Source: Metabacillus endolithicus
GTDB lineage: Bacteria; Bacillota; Bacilli; Bacillales; Bacillaceae
Reading direction: 5' to 3'
Length of the DNA: 64,000 nucleotides
Assembly: GCF_023078335.1 (NCBI RefSeq)
Contig: NZ_CP095550.1
Coordinates: 496,001 to 560,000, forward strand
In this document: positions 8,915 through 15,837 of the stretch, piece after piece
Numbering within the stretch: position 1 is the first letter of the stretch
Layout of the letters: the number at the start of each line of letters is the position of its first letter
Program-made: the position numbers and the translations under genes
Notes under the pieces: model-generated
The model's database searches: none
What the model saw: only the letters and a program-made list of their open reading frames with translations
What the model was told of the DNA's origin: nothing

Positions 8915-9008
8915 CAAAGAAAACCGCCAATCCCATTAAAATATGACAAATAAATGCCTATCTTAAAGGTGATTGACGGTTAGTTTCAAGCAGGAATCGC
9001 TACTATCG
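8915..9008 (-). ncRNA. Candidate cis-regulatory RNA element, copy B (transporter leader)
   Basis: On the minus strand the block TAGTAGCGATTCCTGC followed by TTGAAACT (9005-8982) leads directly into an 11-bp stem AACCGTCAATC/GATTGGCGGTT (8981-8971 with 8932-8922), then TTTTCTTT. Relative to copy A the outer AACC/GGTT pairs are kept and the inner pairs differ but still pair. The one imperfect pair is G-U on the minus strand but A-C on the plus strand, which argues that the minus strand is the RNA. The transporter start codon lies about 95 bases downstream. It occupies part of the 429-bp gap 8827-9255. Confidence 0.5.
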
Positions 9009-9081
9009 GACCAACAGTTAATCGCTTTCAAATTCGCAACAAGCTGAATCGATGACAGGTTCGCTATCTCGGAAGCAATTT

Positions 9082-9106
9082 GTTACAAAATCATGAACTT
9101 TGTAAC
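9082..9106. promoter_or_regulatory. Inverted repeat between the transporter and fdhD
   Basis: Perfect 8-base arms GTTACAAA (9082-9089) and TTTGTAAC (9099-9106) around a 9-base spacer. It lies in the divergent intergenic region, about 150 bp before fdhD and upstream (in minus sense) of the transporter leader, so one dimeric regulator could control both directions. The regulator is unknown. Confidence 0.4.
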
Positions 9107-9255
9107 GAAATATTACCATGTTCTTTTTTATTGCGCAAGAATAAATTTTCACTTTTAGCTATACCTAACTTTTCACTAGGAAATCTTTAATACTTGTTTA
9201 AAAAATCAAACTATGTTTATATTTTAGTAATCTTAGAATTCGGGTGTGAGAAGAT

Positions 9256-10050
9256 ATGGATATGAAAATGAGTATAAATCAACAAATAATAAAATATACA
9301 AATGGAAAATTACTAGAAACAACTGATGATATTGTAACTGAATTTCCCTTAACAATTTTTGTGAATAATGAAGAATTTGCTACAATGGTATGTACACCCA
9401 CTCATTTTGAAGAAATGGTCATTGGCTTTTTAGCGTCAGAAGGTGTAATTCGTTTTCACAATGAAATCCAGTCAATTTCAATTGATGAAAACGCAGGATA
9501 TGCTTACGTGAGCTTACATTCAGATGTCACTACGAGTCAACAATACTATTCGAAACGTTTTATTGGATCTTGCTGTGGTAAAAGCAGACAATTTTACTTT
9601 CAAAATGATGTAAAAACATCCAAAACTTCTACAAGCAAACAAACACTTACACCTGAACAATGTATTTCACTTATGAAAGCCATGCAGGAAAGCAGTGTTG
9701 TTTTCCAAGAAACTGGTGGAGTACACAATGCTGCACTGTGTACTCCAGAGAAAATGCTTGTAAGCCGAACAGATATTGGGCGTCATAACGCTTTAGATAA
9801 ATTATATGGATATAGTATATTGAATCAAATTCCTGTGCGAGATAAAATTATTGTATTTAGCGGAAGAATTTCATCCGAGGTTTTAGTAAAGGCATCAAAA
9901 ATTGGTGTTGGTATTGTCCTTTCGAAATCTGCTCCTACTGATCTTGCTATTAAACTAGCAAATGATTTAAATATAACAGCTGTTGGTTTTATTAGAGGAA
10001 ATTCCTTTAATGTTTATTCCCATACAGAACGAATTATTGATGAAAAATAG
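9256..10050 (+). CDS. fdhD: Formate dehydrogenase accessory sulfurtransferase FdhD
   Basis: A 264-residue protein that transfers sulfur from a cysteine desulfurase to the bis-MGD cofactor of formate dehydrogenases. Visible features are [21 protein letters not shown], the cysteine loop GSCCGKSR (C106, C107; the E. coli protein uses a CxxC loop here), [10 protein letters not shown], and the conserved [16 protein letters not shown] and [17 protein letters not shown] segments. Length is normal. It is followed 14 bp later by moaA and is divergent from the transporter. A possible sigma-A promoter lies near 9194-9222 (TTGTTT, then TTATAT at 17 bp). Its job is most likely to activate the nearby FdhF/YdeP enzyme. 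Confidence 0.95.
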   Translation: MDMKMSINQQIIKYTNGKLLETTDDIVTEFPLTIFVNNEEFATMVCTPTHFEEMVIGFLASEGVIRFHNEIQSISIDENAGYAYVSLHSDVTTSQQYYSKRFIGSCCGKSRQFYFQNDVKTSKTSTSKQTLTPEQCISLMKAMQESSVVFQETGGVHNAALCTPEKMLVSRTDIGRHNALDKLYGYSILNQIPVRDKIIVFSGRISSEVLVKASKIGVGIVLSKSAPTDLAIKLANDLNITAVGFIRGNSFNVYSHTERIIDEK

Positions 10051-10064
10051 AGGGAGGAATCGTA

Positions 10065-11084
10065 TTGAAGAATAACAAATCTGTTTATGATTATTTTGAT
10101 CGTCCCCTTCGAGATTTGCGAATTTCTGTAACAGATAAATGTAATTTTCGTTGTACGTATTGTATGCCCGCGGAAATATTTGGTCCAGACTATCCTTTTT
10201 TAAAAAGAAATGAACTTTTATCTTATGAAGAAATTGAACGATTAACAAAGATTTTTGTTCATTCACTAGGTGTTAAAAAAATTCGAATTACAGGTGGAGA
10301 GCCGTTAATGAGAAAGGATTTGGCTTTTCTTATTAATCGCATTAATTCGATTAATGGTGTAGAAGATATAGCGATGACCACGAACGGATATTTTTTACCT
10401 AAATACGCCAAAGAGCTTAAAGCAGCAGGATTGCAACGTGTATCCATTAGTCTTGACTCACTAAATGATGATGTGTTCGGTAAAATTAATGGACGAGGTG
10501 TACCTGTAAAAGCTGTTTTGGACGGCATAGATGCTGCTTCCGAAGCAGGGTTAAAAGTTAAAATTAACATGGTTGTCAAACGTGGAATGAATGAACATGA
10601 AATTATTCCTATGGCAAAGTATTTTCGTGAAAAAGGCCATATTTTACGTTTTATTGAATTTATGGATGTTGGTAATACAAATAAGTGGAACTTACAAGAT
10701 GTTTACCCCAAAAAACAAATTGTAGAGGATATTCATAAGGTAATGCCTTTAGAACCAGTGGATCCAAACTATACAGGTGAAGTAGCAAGTCGTTACCGTT
10801 ACGTCGGATCACAAGATGAAATCGGGGTTATATCATCAGTTTCTGATGCATTCTGCTCAACATGTAATCGTGCTCGTCTGTCAGCAAGTGGTTCTCTTTA
10901 TACATGTTTGTTTGCTTCAAAAGGCCACGATTTACGCGATGTAATTAGATCAGATAAAACAGATGAAGAGCTTGCCAAACATGTAGCATCTATTTGGAAT
11001 GGACGAAAAGATCAATACTCTGTTGAACGAAGTGAACGAACGTCTAAGCGTGAAAAAATTGAGATGTCACATATTGGAGGATAA
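10065..11084 (+). CDS. moaA: GTP 3',8-cyclase MoaA
   Basis: Radical SAM enzyme for the first step of molybdenum cofactor synthesis, acting on GTP with MoaC. The N-terminal cluster is CNFRCTYC (C26, C30, C33). The C-terminal substrate-side cluster appears as [20 protein letters not shown]. The protein ends in the functionally important Gly-Gly tail (MSHIGG). At 339 residues it is full length. It starts with TTG behind AGGGAGG, 14 bp after fdhD, and is followed 4 bp later by a small gene, so the three form an operon ended by a strong terminator. Other Moco synthesis genes are not in this window. Confidence 0.96.
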   Translation: MKNNKSVYDYFDRPLRDLRISVTDKCNFRCTYCMPAEIFGPDYPFLKRNELLSYEEIERLTKIFVHSLGVKKIRITGGEPLMRKDLAFLINRINSINGVEDIAMTTNGYFLPKYAKELKAAGLQRVSISLDSLNDDVFGKINGRGVPVKAVLDGIDAASEAGLKVKINMVVKRGMNEHEIIPMAKYFREKGHILRFIEFMDVGNTNKWNLQDVYPKKQIVEDIHKVMPLEPVDPNYTGEVASRYRYVGSQDEIGVISSVSDAFCSTCNRARLSASGSLYTCLFASKGHDLRDVIRSDKTDEELAKHVASIWNGRKDQYSVERSERTSKREKIEMSHIGG

Positions 11085-11088
11085 TTAG

Positions 11089-11316
11089 ATGAGTTCATGT
11101 AAAATTGATCATACAATTGATGATGTTACTAAAAAGCTAAACGAACAAACTCCTTATATGGATACAAGTTTAGTTGAAAAGTGTTTCAATTTCTTGTCTA
11201 CTTCAGTTTCTCAAGCTGATCTCAATGAACTGTTTCACTTATTAAAAAAATATGACTTAGCATCTGAAGATGAAAAGAAAACTCGGATGAATAAAATGGA
11301 AAAATTAGTGCAGTAA
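11089..11316 (+). CDS. 75-residue protein of unknown function, coupled to moaA
   Basis: Small acidic-to-neutral, mostly helical protein (MSSCKIDHTIDDVTKKLNEQ at the start). It begins 4 bp after the moaA stop, with the ribosome site GGAGGATAATTAG overlapping the end of moaA, and is followed by a strong terminator, so it is a real member of the fdhD-moaA operon. I do not recognise the family. It has one cysteine near the N-terminus, no membrane segment and no signal peptide. A role linked to molybdenum cofactor or formate metabolism is inferred only from position. Confidence 0.7.
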   Translation: MSSCKIDHTIDDVTKKLNEQTPYMDTSLVEKCFNFLSTSVSQADLNELFHLLKKYDLASEDEKKTRMNKMEKLVQ

Positions 11317-11334
11317 TTATTAGTTAAATATAGT

Positions 11335-11363
11335 AAAAAGGATGGTGGCGAACCATCCTTTTT
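11335..11363 (+). terminator. Intrinsic terminator of the fdhD-moaA operon
   Basis: Perfect 12-bp stem AAAAAGGATGGT/ACCATCCTTTTT with a 5-base loop, followed by a T run. Confidence 0.92.
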
Positions 11364-11399
11364 GTGTCGACAAAATTCGGGAAGTGACAGGCACCCCTC
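11363..11399. repeat. Possible dispersed Bacillus repeat (GTGACAGGCACC type)
   Basis: After the terminator comes TGTCGACAAAATTCGGG and then AAGTGACAGGCACCCC. From memory, very similar short sequences with GTGACAGGCACC are scattered between genes in many Bacillus genomes. Only one copy was noticed in this window, so the repeat status rests on recollection. Confidence 0.35.
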
Positions 11400-12606
11400 A
11401 ATGCAGCAACTGCTCAATATCCTCCCAAGCAGGAAGTGTTTTATTCAGTGGTTTATCCTTACGGTAGCCGAGTACATATTCAGCTTGCATAATAGTATGG
11501 ATTTCTCTTGTTCCTTCGTATATAACTGGTGCTTTCGAATTTCGTAAGTGTCTTTCAACCGGGTATTCATCTGAGTAACCGTAGGCTCCATGAATTTGGA
11601 CAGCATCGTTTGCTGCTTCGTTAGCAAAATCGCAAGCCTGCCACTTCGCCAGCGATGTTTCCCGAGTGTTTCGCTTTCCTTCATTTTTGAGACAGCCTGC
11701 ACGATACACGAGTAAGCGGGACATTTGTAAACCTGCTTCCATTTTAGCGAGCATTTGTTGAACAAGCTGATGTTTACCAATTTCTTTTCCAAAAGTACTC
11801 CGCTCATGACAATACTTAACACTTGCTTCAAGACAGGCTGAAATAATTCCACACGCTCCTGCAGCAACAGTAAACCTTCCATTATCTAATGCAGACATGG
11901 CAATTTTAAAGCCCTCCCCTTCTTCTCCTAGCAAGTTCTCTTTTGGAACTTTGACATTGTCAAAAAATAGTTCACCTGTATTTCCAGCTCGAATGCCCAG
12001 CTTACCTTTAATGGCCTTTGATGAAAAACCAGGCATTGACCGCTCAACAATAAAAGCAGAGATTCCGTGATGTTTTTTACTTGTATCTGTATAGGCAAAC
12101 ACGAGGAAATAGTCAGCAACATCACATAATGAAATCCACGTCTTCTGACCGTTCAGTATGTAGTGGTCACCTTGTTTGACAGCTGACGTTTTCATTGAAG
12201 CTACATCAGATCCAGCATTAGGTTCTGTTAAACCAAATGCTCCAATTTTCTCACCTTTTGCTTGAGGAGTAAGATATTTTTGCTTTTGCCATTCATTTCC
12301 CCATTGCAAAAGTGTCATGCTATTAAGACCCGTATGAACCGAAACTGCTGTACGAAATGCTGTGTCACCTCTTTCTAGCTCTTCACAAACAATTGCCAAT
12401 GCATTATAATCCATACCACTTCCACCATATTCTTCAGGAATACAAACGCCCATTAAATTCAAATCTGCAAGTCGATTTAAAATACTTGTTTCAAAATGAC
12501 CTTTACGATCCCATTCAGTAATATAAGGAGATATTTCCTTATCAACAAATGATCTTACAAGTTTTTTCACCATTTCCTGTTCCTGAGATAGATTAAAGTT
12601 CAACAT
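11398..12606 (-). CDS. Acyl-CoA dehydrogenase
   Basis: FAD-dependent dehydrogenase of 402 residues that introduces an alpha,beta double bond into acyl-CoA thioesters. Family signatures are GAFGLTEPNAGSDVASMKT (FAD/acyl-CoA binding), the central beta domain, and IYEGTREIHTIMQAEYVLG near the C-terminus. RTAVSVHTGLNSMTLLQWG resembles the glutaryl-CoA dehydrogenase-like branch, but the substrate cannot be fixed. The catalytic base could be the Glu of YEGTRE. It starts at ATG behind TTTAGGAGG. It converges with the fdhD-moaA operon, so it seems to be a single-gene unit. Confidence 0.9.
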   Translation of the reverse strand: MLNFNLSQEQEMVKKLVRSFVDKEISPYITEWDRKGHFETSILNRLADLNLMGVCIPEEYGGSGMDYNALAIVCEELERGDTAFRTAVSVHTGLNSMTLLQWGNEWQKQKYLTPQAKGEKIGAFGLTEPNAGSDVASMKTSAVKQGDHYILNGQKTWISLCDVADYFLVFAYTDTSKKHHGISAFIVERSMPGFSSKAIKGKLGIRAGNTGELFFDNVKVPKENLLGEEGEGFKIAMSALDNGRFTVAAGACGIISACLEASVKYCHERSTFGKEIGKHQLVQQMLAKMEAGLQMSRLLVYRAGCLKNEGKRNTRETSLAKWQACDFANEAANDAVQIHGAYGYSDEYPVERHLRNSKAPVIYEGTREIHTIMQAEYVLGYRKDKPLNKTLPAWEDIEQLLH

Positions 12607-12692
12607 GTTTTATCCTCCTAAAACTCTTAGACTTAAAGCGCTTTCATATATTTATCCTATTCTATTAAATTCCTGTAAAGTCCTTTTAAAAT

Positions 12693-12731
12693 AAAAAAAA
12701 GATTCAGCTAATGAAGTAAGCTGAATCTTTT
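12693..12731. terminator. Intrinsic terminator after the DoxX gene
   Basis: Perfect 9-bp stem GATTCAGCT/AGCTGAATC with a 9-base loop. The minus strand carries eight T after the stem, and the plus strand also has TTTT. Confidence 0.88.
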
Positions 12732-12740
12732 AACCTATTT

Positions 12741-13259
12741 TTAATGAACTGGAAGGTGATTTTGCTCGTGATGATGTTTTTTGGTATGGCGATTGTTGTT
12801 GATCATTTTTCTAATATAAGGGATTAAGAATCTATCTGCTCCGTAGAAATACCCTGCTGTGCCAGCGACCATTAATAGAATAGCTGCTGTGTAAAGTATC
12901 GGGTTTGTGCTTACTGTTCCTGCTAGTAAAAAGTTTAAGTTCATGAATGCTCCAGCTAGTAAGGCTGGAATTGTCGCAGCTCCTAGAATTAACCCAATAC
13001 CGACCAATACTTCTCCCCAAGGTATTAAGATGTTAAACACATTCACATTCGGTAGAGCAAATATTTCAAGAAATGTTGCATACCAGCCTTGCACTGCTGG
13101 ATGATCTCCTGTTGCTTTCACAATCGCTCCTTGTATAAAACCAGTTGCATCAAAACCATCTGCTACTTTATGAATTCCAGCTTCAAGCCATTGTATTCCT
13201 AACCAAATTCGTAATACTGTCCAGATAATTGCCATTTTAGGTCCTCTTAACCAATTCAT
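12741..13259 (-). CDS. DoxX family membrane protein
   Basis: A 172-residue integral membrane protein with about four hydrophobic segments. DoxX features include the N-terminal LRIWLGIQWLEAGIHKV and the central IPWGEVLVGIGLILGAATIPALLAGAFMNLNFLLAG. The C-terminal tail is rich in histidine (RHTKKHHHEQNHLPVH), which could bind metal. DoxX proteins are linked to thiosulfate:quinone oxidoreductase and redox/oxidative-stress complexes, but the function here is not shown. Its promoter (13374-13402) is followed by two Rex/Fnr-type palindromes, so it is probably repressed according to redox state or oxygen. It is divergent from the YceI gene. Confidence 0.85.
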   Translation of the reverse strand: MNWLRGPKMAIIWTVLRIWLGIQWLEAGIHKVADGFDATGFIQGAIVKATGDHPAVQGWYATFLEIFALPNVNVFNILIPWGEVLVGIGLILGAATIPALLAGAFMNLNFLLAGTVSTNPILYTAAILLMVAGTAGYFYGADRFLIPYIRKMINNNRHTKKHHHEQNHLPVH

Positions 13260-13277
13260 GGTTTAGCATCTCCTTAT

Positions 13278-13295
13278 TTGTGAAGTTTTTCACAT
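13278..13295. promoter_or_regulatory. Rex/Fnr-type palindrome 1 in the DoxX leader
   Basis: TTGTGAAGTTTTTCACAT matches the Rex operator TTGTGAA-N4-TTCACAA at 13 of 14 fixed positions and also the Crp/Fnr form TGTGA-N6-TCACA. It lies about 20 bp before the DoxX start codon, downstream of the predicted transcription start, a repressor position. Confidence 0.65.
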
Positions 13296-13340
13296 GATTT
13301 ATCAAAAAAATTTAAGCTAGCTAGCTTCTCAGCAGAAAGT

Positions 13341-13358
13341 TTGTGAAGTATTTCACTT
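13341..13358. promoter_or_regulatory. Rex/Fnr-type palindrome 2 in the DoxX leader
   Basis: TTGTGAAGTATTTCACTT contains TGTGA-N6-TCACT, the Bacillus Fnr box form, and also fits Rex with two mismatches in the outer bases. It lies at about +10 to +27 relative to the predicted DoxX promoter. Confidence 0.65.
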
Positions 13359-13373
13359 TCTTTCTACACCTTT

Positions 13374-13402
13374 ACTATACTCCCTTTTTAACTTACCTTC
13401 AA
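13374..13402 (-). promoter_or_regulatory. Sigma-A promoter of the DoxX gene
   Basis: Minus strand TTGAAG (13402-13397), a 17-bp spacer, then TATAGT (13379-13374). It is correctly placed upstream of the two palindromes and the DoxX start. Confidence 0.6.
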
Positions 13403-13446
13403 TACACTTCACATAGTGTTCGAAAAGAAACTGAAATTTCATTTAA

Positions 13447-13462
13447 TGTGATTTTCATCACA
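13447..13462. promoter_or_regulatory. Crp/Fnr-type palindrome upstream of the YceI promoter
   Basis: TGTGATTTTCATCACA is TGTGA-N6-TCACA. It lacks the outer TT/AA of Rex sites. Its centre is about 72 bp upstream of the predicted YceI transcription start, a spacing used by Crp/Fnr-family activators. Confidence 0.6.
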
Positions 13463-13491
13463 GAAATCTGTATTTTCTTGTATTTTTTTAA

Positions 13492-13520
13492 TTGACATTT
13501 ACTTTTTTAGATAATATAAT
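13492..13520 (+). promoter_or_regulatory. Consensus sigma-A promoter of the YceI gene
   Basis: TTGACA (13492-13497), exactly 17 bp, TATAAT (13515-13520): a perfect consensus. Just downstream an inverted repeat TATCTC (13522-13527) and GAGATA (13549-13554) spans the expected transcription start and could be an operator. Confidence 0.85.
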
Positions 13521-13595
13521 TTATCTCGAAGTTATAAATCTTTAAACTGAGATATTTTAAATTAAAATATTATACTATTTTGGAGGAGATAAGAA

Positions 13596-14126
13596 ATGAC
13601 AAAATCAAAATGGAATCTAGACCCAACACACAGTGGAGTTGACTTCTCTGTTAAACACATGATGTTTGCAACAGTTAAAGGTGGTTTCCAAAGCTTTAAT
13701 GCTGAAATCGAGGCTGACCCAACTGACTTAACAACTGCTGATATTACATTTTCAGTAGATTTAGCAAGTGTTGACACTCGTAACGAAGACCGTGACAACC
13801 ACTTACGCTCTGCAGACTTTTTTGATGTTGAAAATCACCCAACTTTGACTTTTAAAGCTACAAACATTGAAAAAACTGATGAAAATGAATATAACGTGAC
13901 TGGAGATTTATCTCTACACGGTGAAACAAAATCCGAAACATTCGTAGTTTCTTTTGAAGGAACTGGTGTTGATCCATGGGGTAATGAAAAAGCTGGTTTT
14001 GCTGTAGAGGGCAAATTAAAGCGCAGTGATTATGGTCTAACTTGGAATGCACCATTAGAAGCTGGTGGAGTTTTAGTAGGCGATCAAATTAAAATTTCTC
14101 TTCAACTTCAAGCTGCAAAAGCTTAA
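13596..14126 (+). CDS. YceI family polyisoprenoid-binding-like protein
   Basis: A 176-residue lipocalin-like beta-barrel protein. Motifs are the start WNLDPTHSGVDFSVKHMMFATVKGGF, SVDTRNEDRDNHLRSADFFDVENHPTLTF and the end YGLTWNAPLEAGGVLVGDQIKI. Proteobacterial YceI proteins carry a signal peptide and bind long isoprenoid chains; here there is none, so it is probably cytoplasmic, as in other Bacillus. The start follows TTTGGAGGAGATAAGA. It has a full-consensus promoter and a strong terminator, so it is a single-gene, highly expressible unit. Fnr-type sites upstream suggest oxygen or redox control shared with the divergent DoxX gene. Confidence 0.92.
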   Translation: MTKSKWNLDPTHSGVDFSVKHMMFATVKGGFQSFNAEIEADPTDLTTADITFSVDLASVDTRNEDRDNHLRSADFFDVENHPTLTFKATNIEKTDENEYNVTGDLSLHGETKSETFVVSFEGTGVDPWGNEKAGFAVEGKLKRSDYGLTWNAPLEAGGVLVGDQIKISLQLQAAKA

Positions 14127-14131
14127 ACTTA

Positions 14132-14160
14132 AAGGGGCGAGTCAGACTCGCCCCTTATTT
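14132..14160 (+). terminator. Intrinsic terminator of the YceI gene
   Basis: Perfect 11-bp GC-rich stem AAGGGGCGAGT/ACTCGCCCCTT with a 3-base loop, followed by ATTTTAT. The end of the convergent speD gene overlaps its 3' arm. Confidence 0.93.
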
Positions 14161-14961
14161 TATATTCTTTCCGTAGAAAATTTCATCCATTTCCTTCGTC
14201 AATTTATCTGTAATTTGTACTTGTTCTTCTATGCTTAATTTATCTTTAGTGTATCCAAATAAATAGTTGTTCAAATCAAATTTCTTCAGTTTACATTTAG
14301 TATGGAATATATTCTCTTGATAAATATTTACATCAATCATGTCAAAATCTTCTTGTACTTCATCAGGAATATAATTTTGAATAGAACTGATATCATGATC
14401 AATAAATAATTTATCTCCATTTATGTCTCTTGTAAATCCTCTAACTCGATAATCCATTGTCATAATATCTGTATCAAATGAATGAATTAGGTAATTTAGT
14501 GCTTTAAGGGGTGAAATCTCTCCACATGTGGAAACATCAATATCAGCACGAAACGTACTTATTCCCTCATTTGGGTGATATTCAGGGTATGTATGAACCG
14601 TAATATGACTTTTATCCAGTCCCATTGTAACTGCTTCAGGGAGTGGACCTGGAGATTCATCATAGGATTCTGTTGGTACCTCAACAACTGGACCTTCAGA
14701 AACTAAGATTGTAACACTTGATCCTTGTGGAACATAGTCTTGCTTAGCAATATTTAAGACGTGAGCACCGATTATATCCGTAACATTTTTCAAAATCTTT
14801 GTTAAGCGATCTGCATTGTATTGCTCATCAATATACTCAATATATGCCTCTCTCTCTTCCCTCGTCTTTGTATAACACACATCATACATATTAAAGCTTA
14901 GTGACTTTGTTAAGTTATTAAAGCCATGTAATTGAATTCTTTGTTCTGGAGTAAGGACCAT
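14155..14961 (-). CDS. speD: S-adenosylmethionine decarboxylase proenzyme (long, E. coli type)
   Basis: A 268-residue pyruvoyl enzyme that makes decarboxylated AdoMet for spermidine synthesis. The self-cleavage site is [13 protein letters not shown], between K117 and S118; the serine becomes the pyruvoyl group. The catalytic Cys region is [21 protein letters not shown]. This is the long E. coli-type form, not the roughly 126-residue SpeH/SpeD of B. subtilis, which is a useful taxonomic hint. The ATG follows AGGGGGAAGAAGAA. No spermidine synthase is adjacent. Confidence 0.94.
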   Translation of the reverse strand: MVLTPEQRIQLHGFNNLTKSLSFNMYDVCYTKTREEREAYIEYIDEQYNADRLTKILKNVTDIIGAHVLNIAKQDYVPQGSSVTILVSEGPVVEVPTESYDESPGPLPEAVTMGLDKSHITVHTYPEYHPNEGISTFRADIDVSTCGEISPLKALNYLIHSFDTDIMTMDYRVRGFTRDINGDKLFIDHDISSIQNYIPDEVQEDFDMIDVNIYQENIFHTKCKLKKFDLNNYLFGYTKDKLSIEEQVQITDKLTKEMDEIFYGKNIK

Positions 14962-15071
14962 TTCTTCTTCCCCCTTATATTTGTTTTAATTCCGATACAA
15001 GCTTACATAGTTATATTACCCATTTTTTGAGAAGACAATCATAATTCTCAAGCTTGAATTATGTCTACGCC

Positions 15072-15106
15072 AAAAGACAGCAACCCATGGGGATTGCTGT
15101 CTTTTT
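15072..15106 (-). terminator. Intrinsic terminator after the YhfK-like gene
   Basis: Perfect 11-bp stem AAAGACAGCAA/TTGCTGTCTTT with a 10-base loop; T runs on both sides, so possibly bidirectional. Confidence 0.85.
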
Positions 15107-15117
15107 CTAAGTATGAA

Positions 15118-15762
15118 TCATAGATTATTTAAAGCGTCAGATATGGTATCTTCTCCTGACACAATATCAAAAGATCTATGATAAGTGTTTGGTTTTTCTA
15201 GAGCTTCAATAACTGTTATTGCCACATCTTCTCGAGGAATTGTTGCTCTTGGCACTTCATTACCTGCTGTGATTTTTCCAATTCCCTGTTCATTAAGTAA
15301 ACCACCCGGGCGAATAATTGTATAATTTAAGTTTGATTGAACTAGCATTTTATCAGCATAGTGTTTAGCTACATAATATGGTTTAAGATTTTCGTTCCAA
15401 TTTTTCCGATTGTTTGCTTGAAGAGCACTTACCATAATAAATCGGTCAACACCTGCTCTTTCAGCAGCCTCCATCGTTTTTACTGCTCCATCAAGATCAA
15501 TTAGGAGTGTTTTATCAGATCCTGTGCTTCCTCCGGATCCAGCAGTAAATACGATTGCATCACAGCCAGTTAGTATACCTTGTAGTTCTTCAACTGTTCC
15601 TTCTAAATCAGCAACAACTGTTTCAATTCCTTTACTTTGTAATTCTTTTTGTTGCTCTTCCTTCCTTACCATTGCAAGTACTTTGTGGTTTTCACTTTCA
15701 TGTAAACGTTCTGTTAGTAGTTTACCGATTTGTCCATTTGCTCCAACTACAAATACTTTCAT
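15118..15762 (-). CDS. NAD(P)-binding atypical SDR protein (YhfK-like)
   Basis: A 214-residue Rossmann-fold protein of the atypical short-chain dehydrogenase/NAD(P)H-binding group. It has the dinucleotide loop VVGANGQIGKLL near the N-terminus, DAIVFTAGSGGSTGSDKT, the active-site-like YYVAKHYADKML (Y-x-x-x-K type) and NYTIIRPGGL. It resembles B. subtilis YhfK. The substrate is unknown; relatives include quinone reductases and sugar-nucleotide modifying proteins. The start ATG follows AATAGGAGGGG. It is a likely single-gene unit between speD and dacC. Confidence 0.85.
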   Translation of the reverse strand: MKVFVVGANGQIGKLLTERLHESENHKVLAMVRKEEQQKELQSKGIETVVADLEGTVEELQGILTGCDAIVFTAGSGGSTGSDKTLLIDLDGAVKTMEAAERAGVDRFIMVSALQANNRKNWNENLKPYYVAKHYADKMLVQSNLNYTIIRPGGLLNEQGIGKITAGNEVPRATIPREDVAITVIEALEKPNTYHRSFDIVSGEDTISDALNNL

Positions 15763-15837
15763 TTTTTCATCCCCTCCTATTATTGCTCTTTTTTATTATT
15801 TCAAAGAAAAAATAAAAGTTCAAAAGGTTTGCTTTGC

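Noticed and set aside
6960..9008. Assigning the twin leader elements to a known riboswitch (Moco, ZTP, THF, TPP) or ANTAR site
   Set aside because: The conserved block does not match the core sequences of those classes as I know them, and the ANTAR two-hexaloop pattern is absent.
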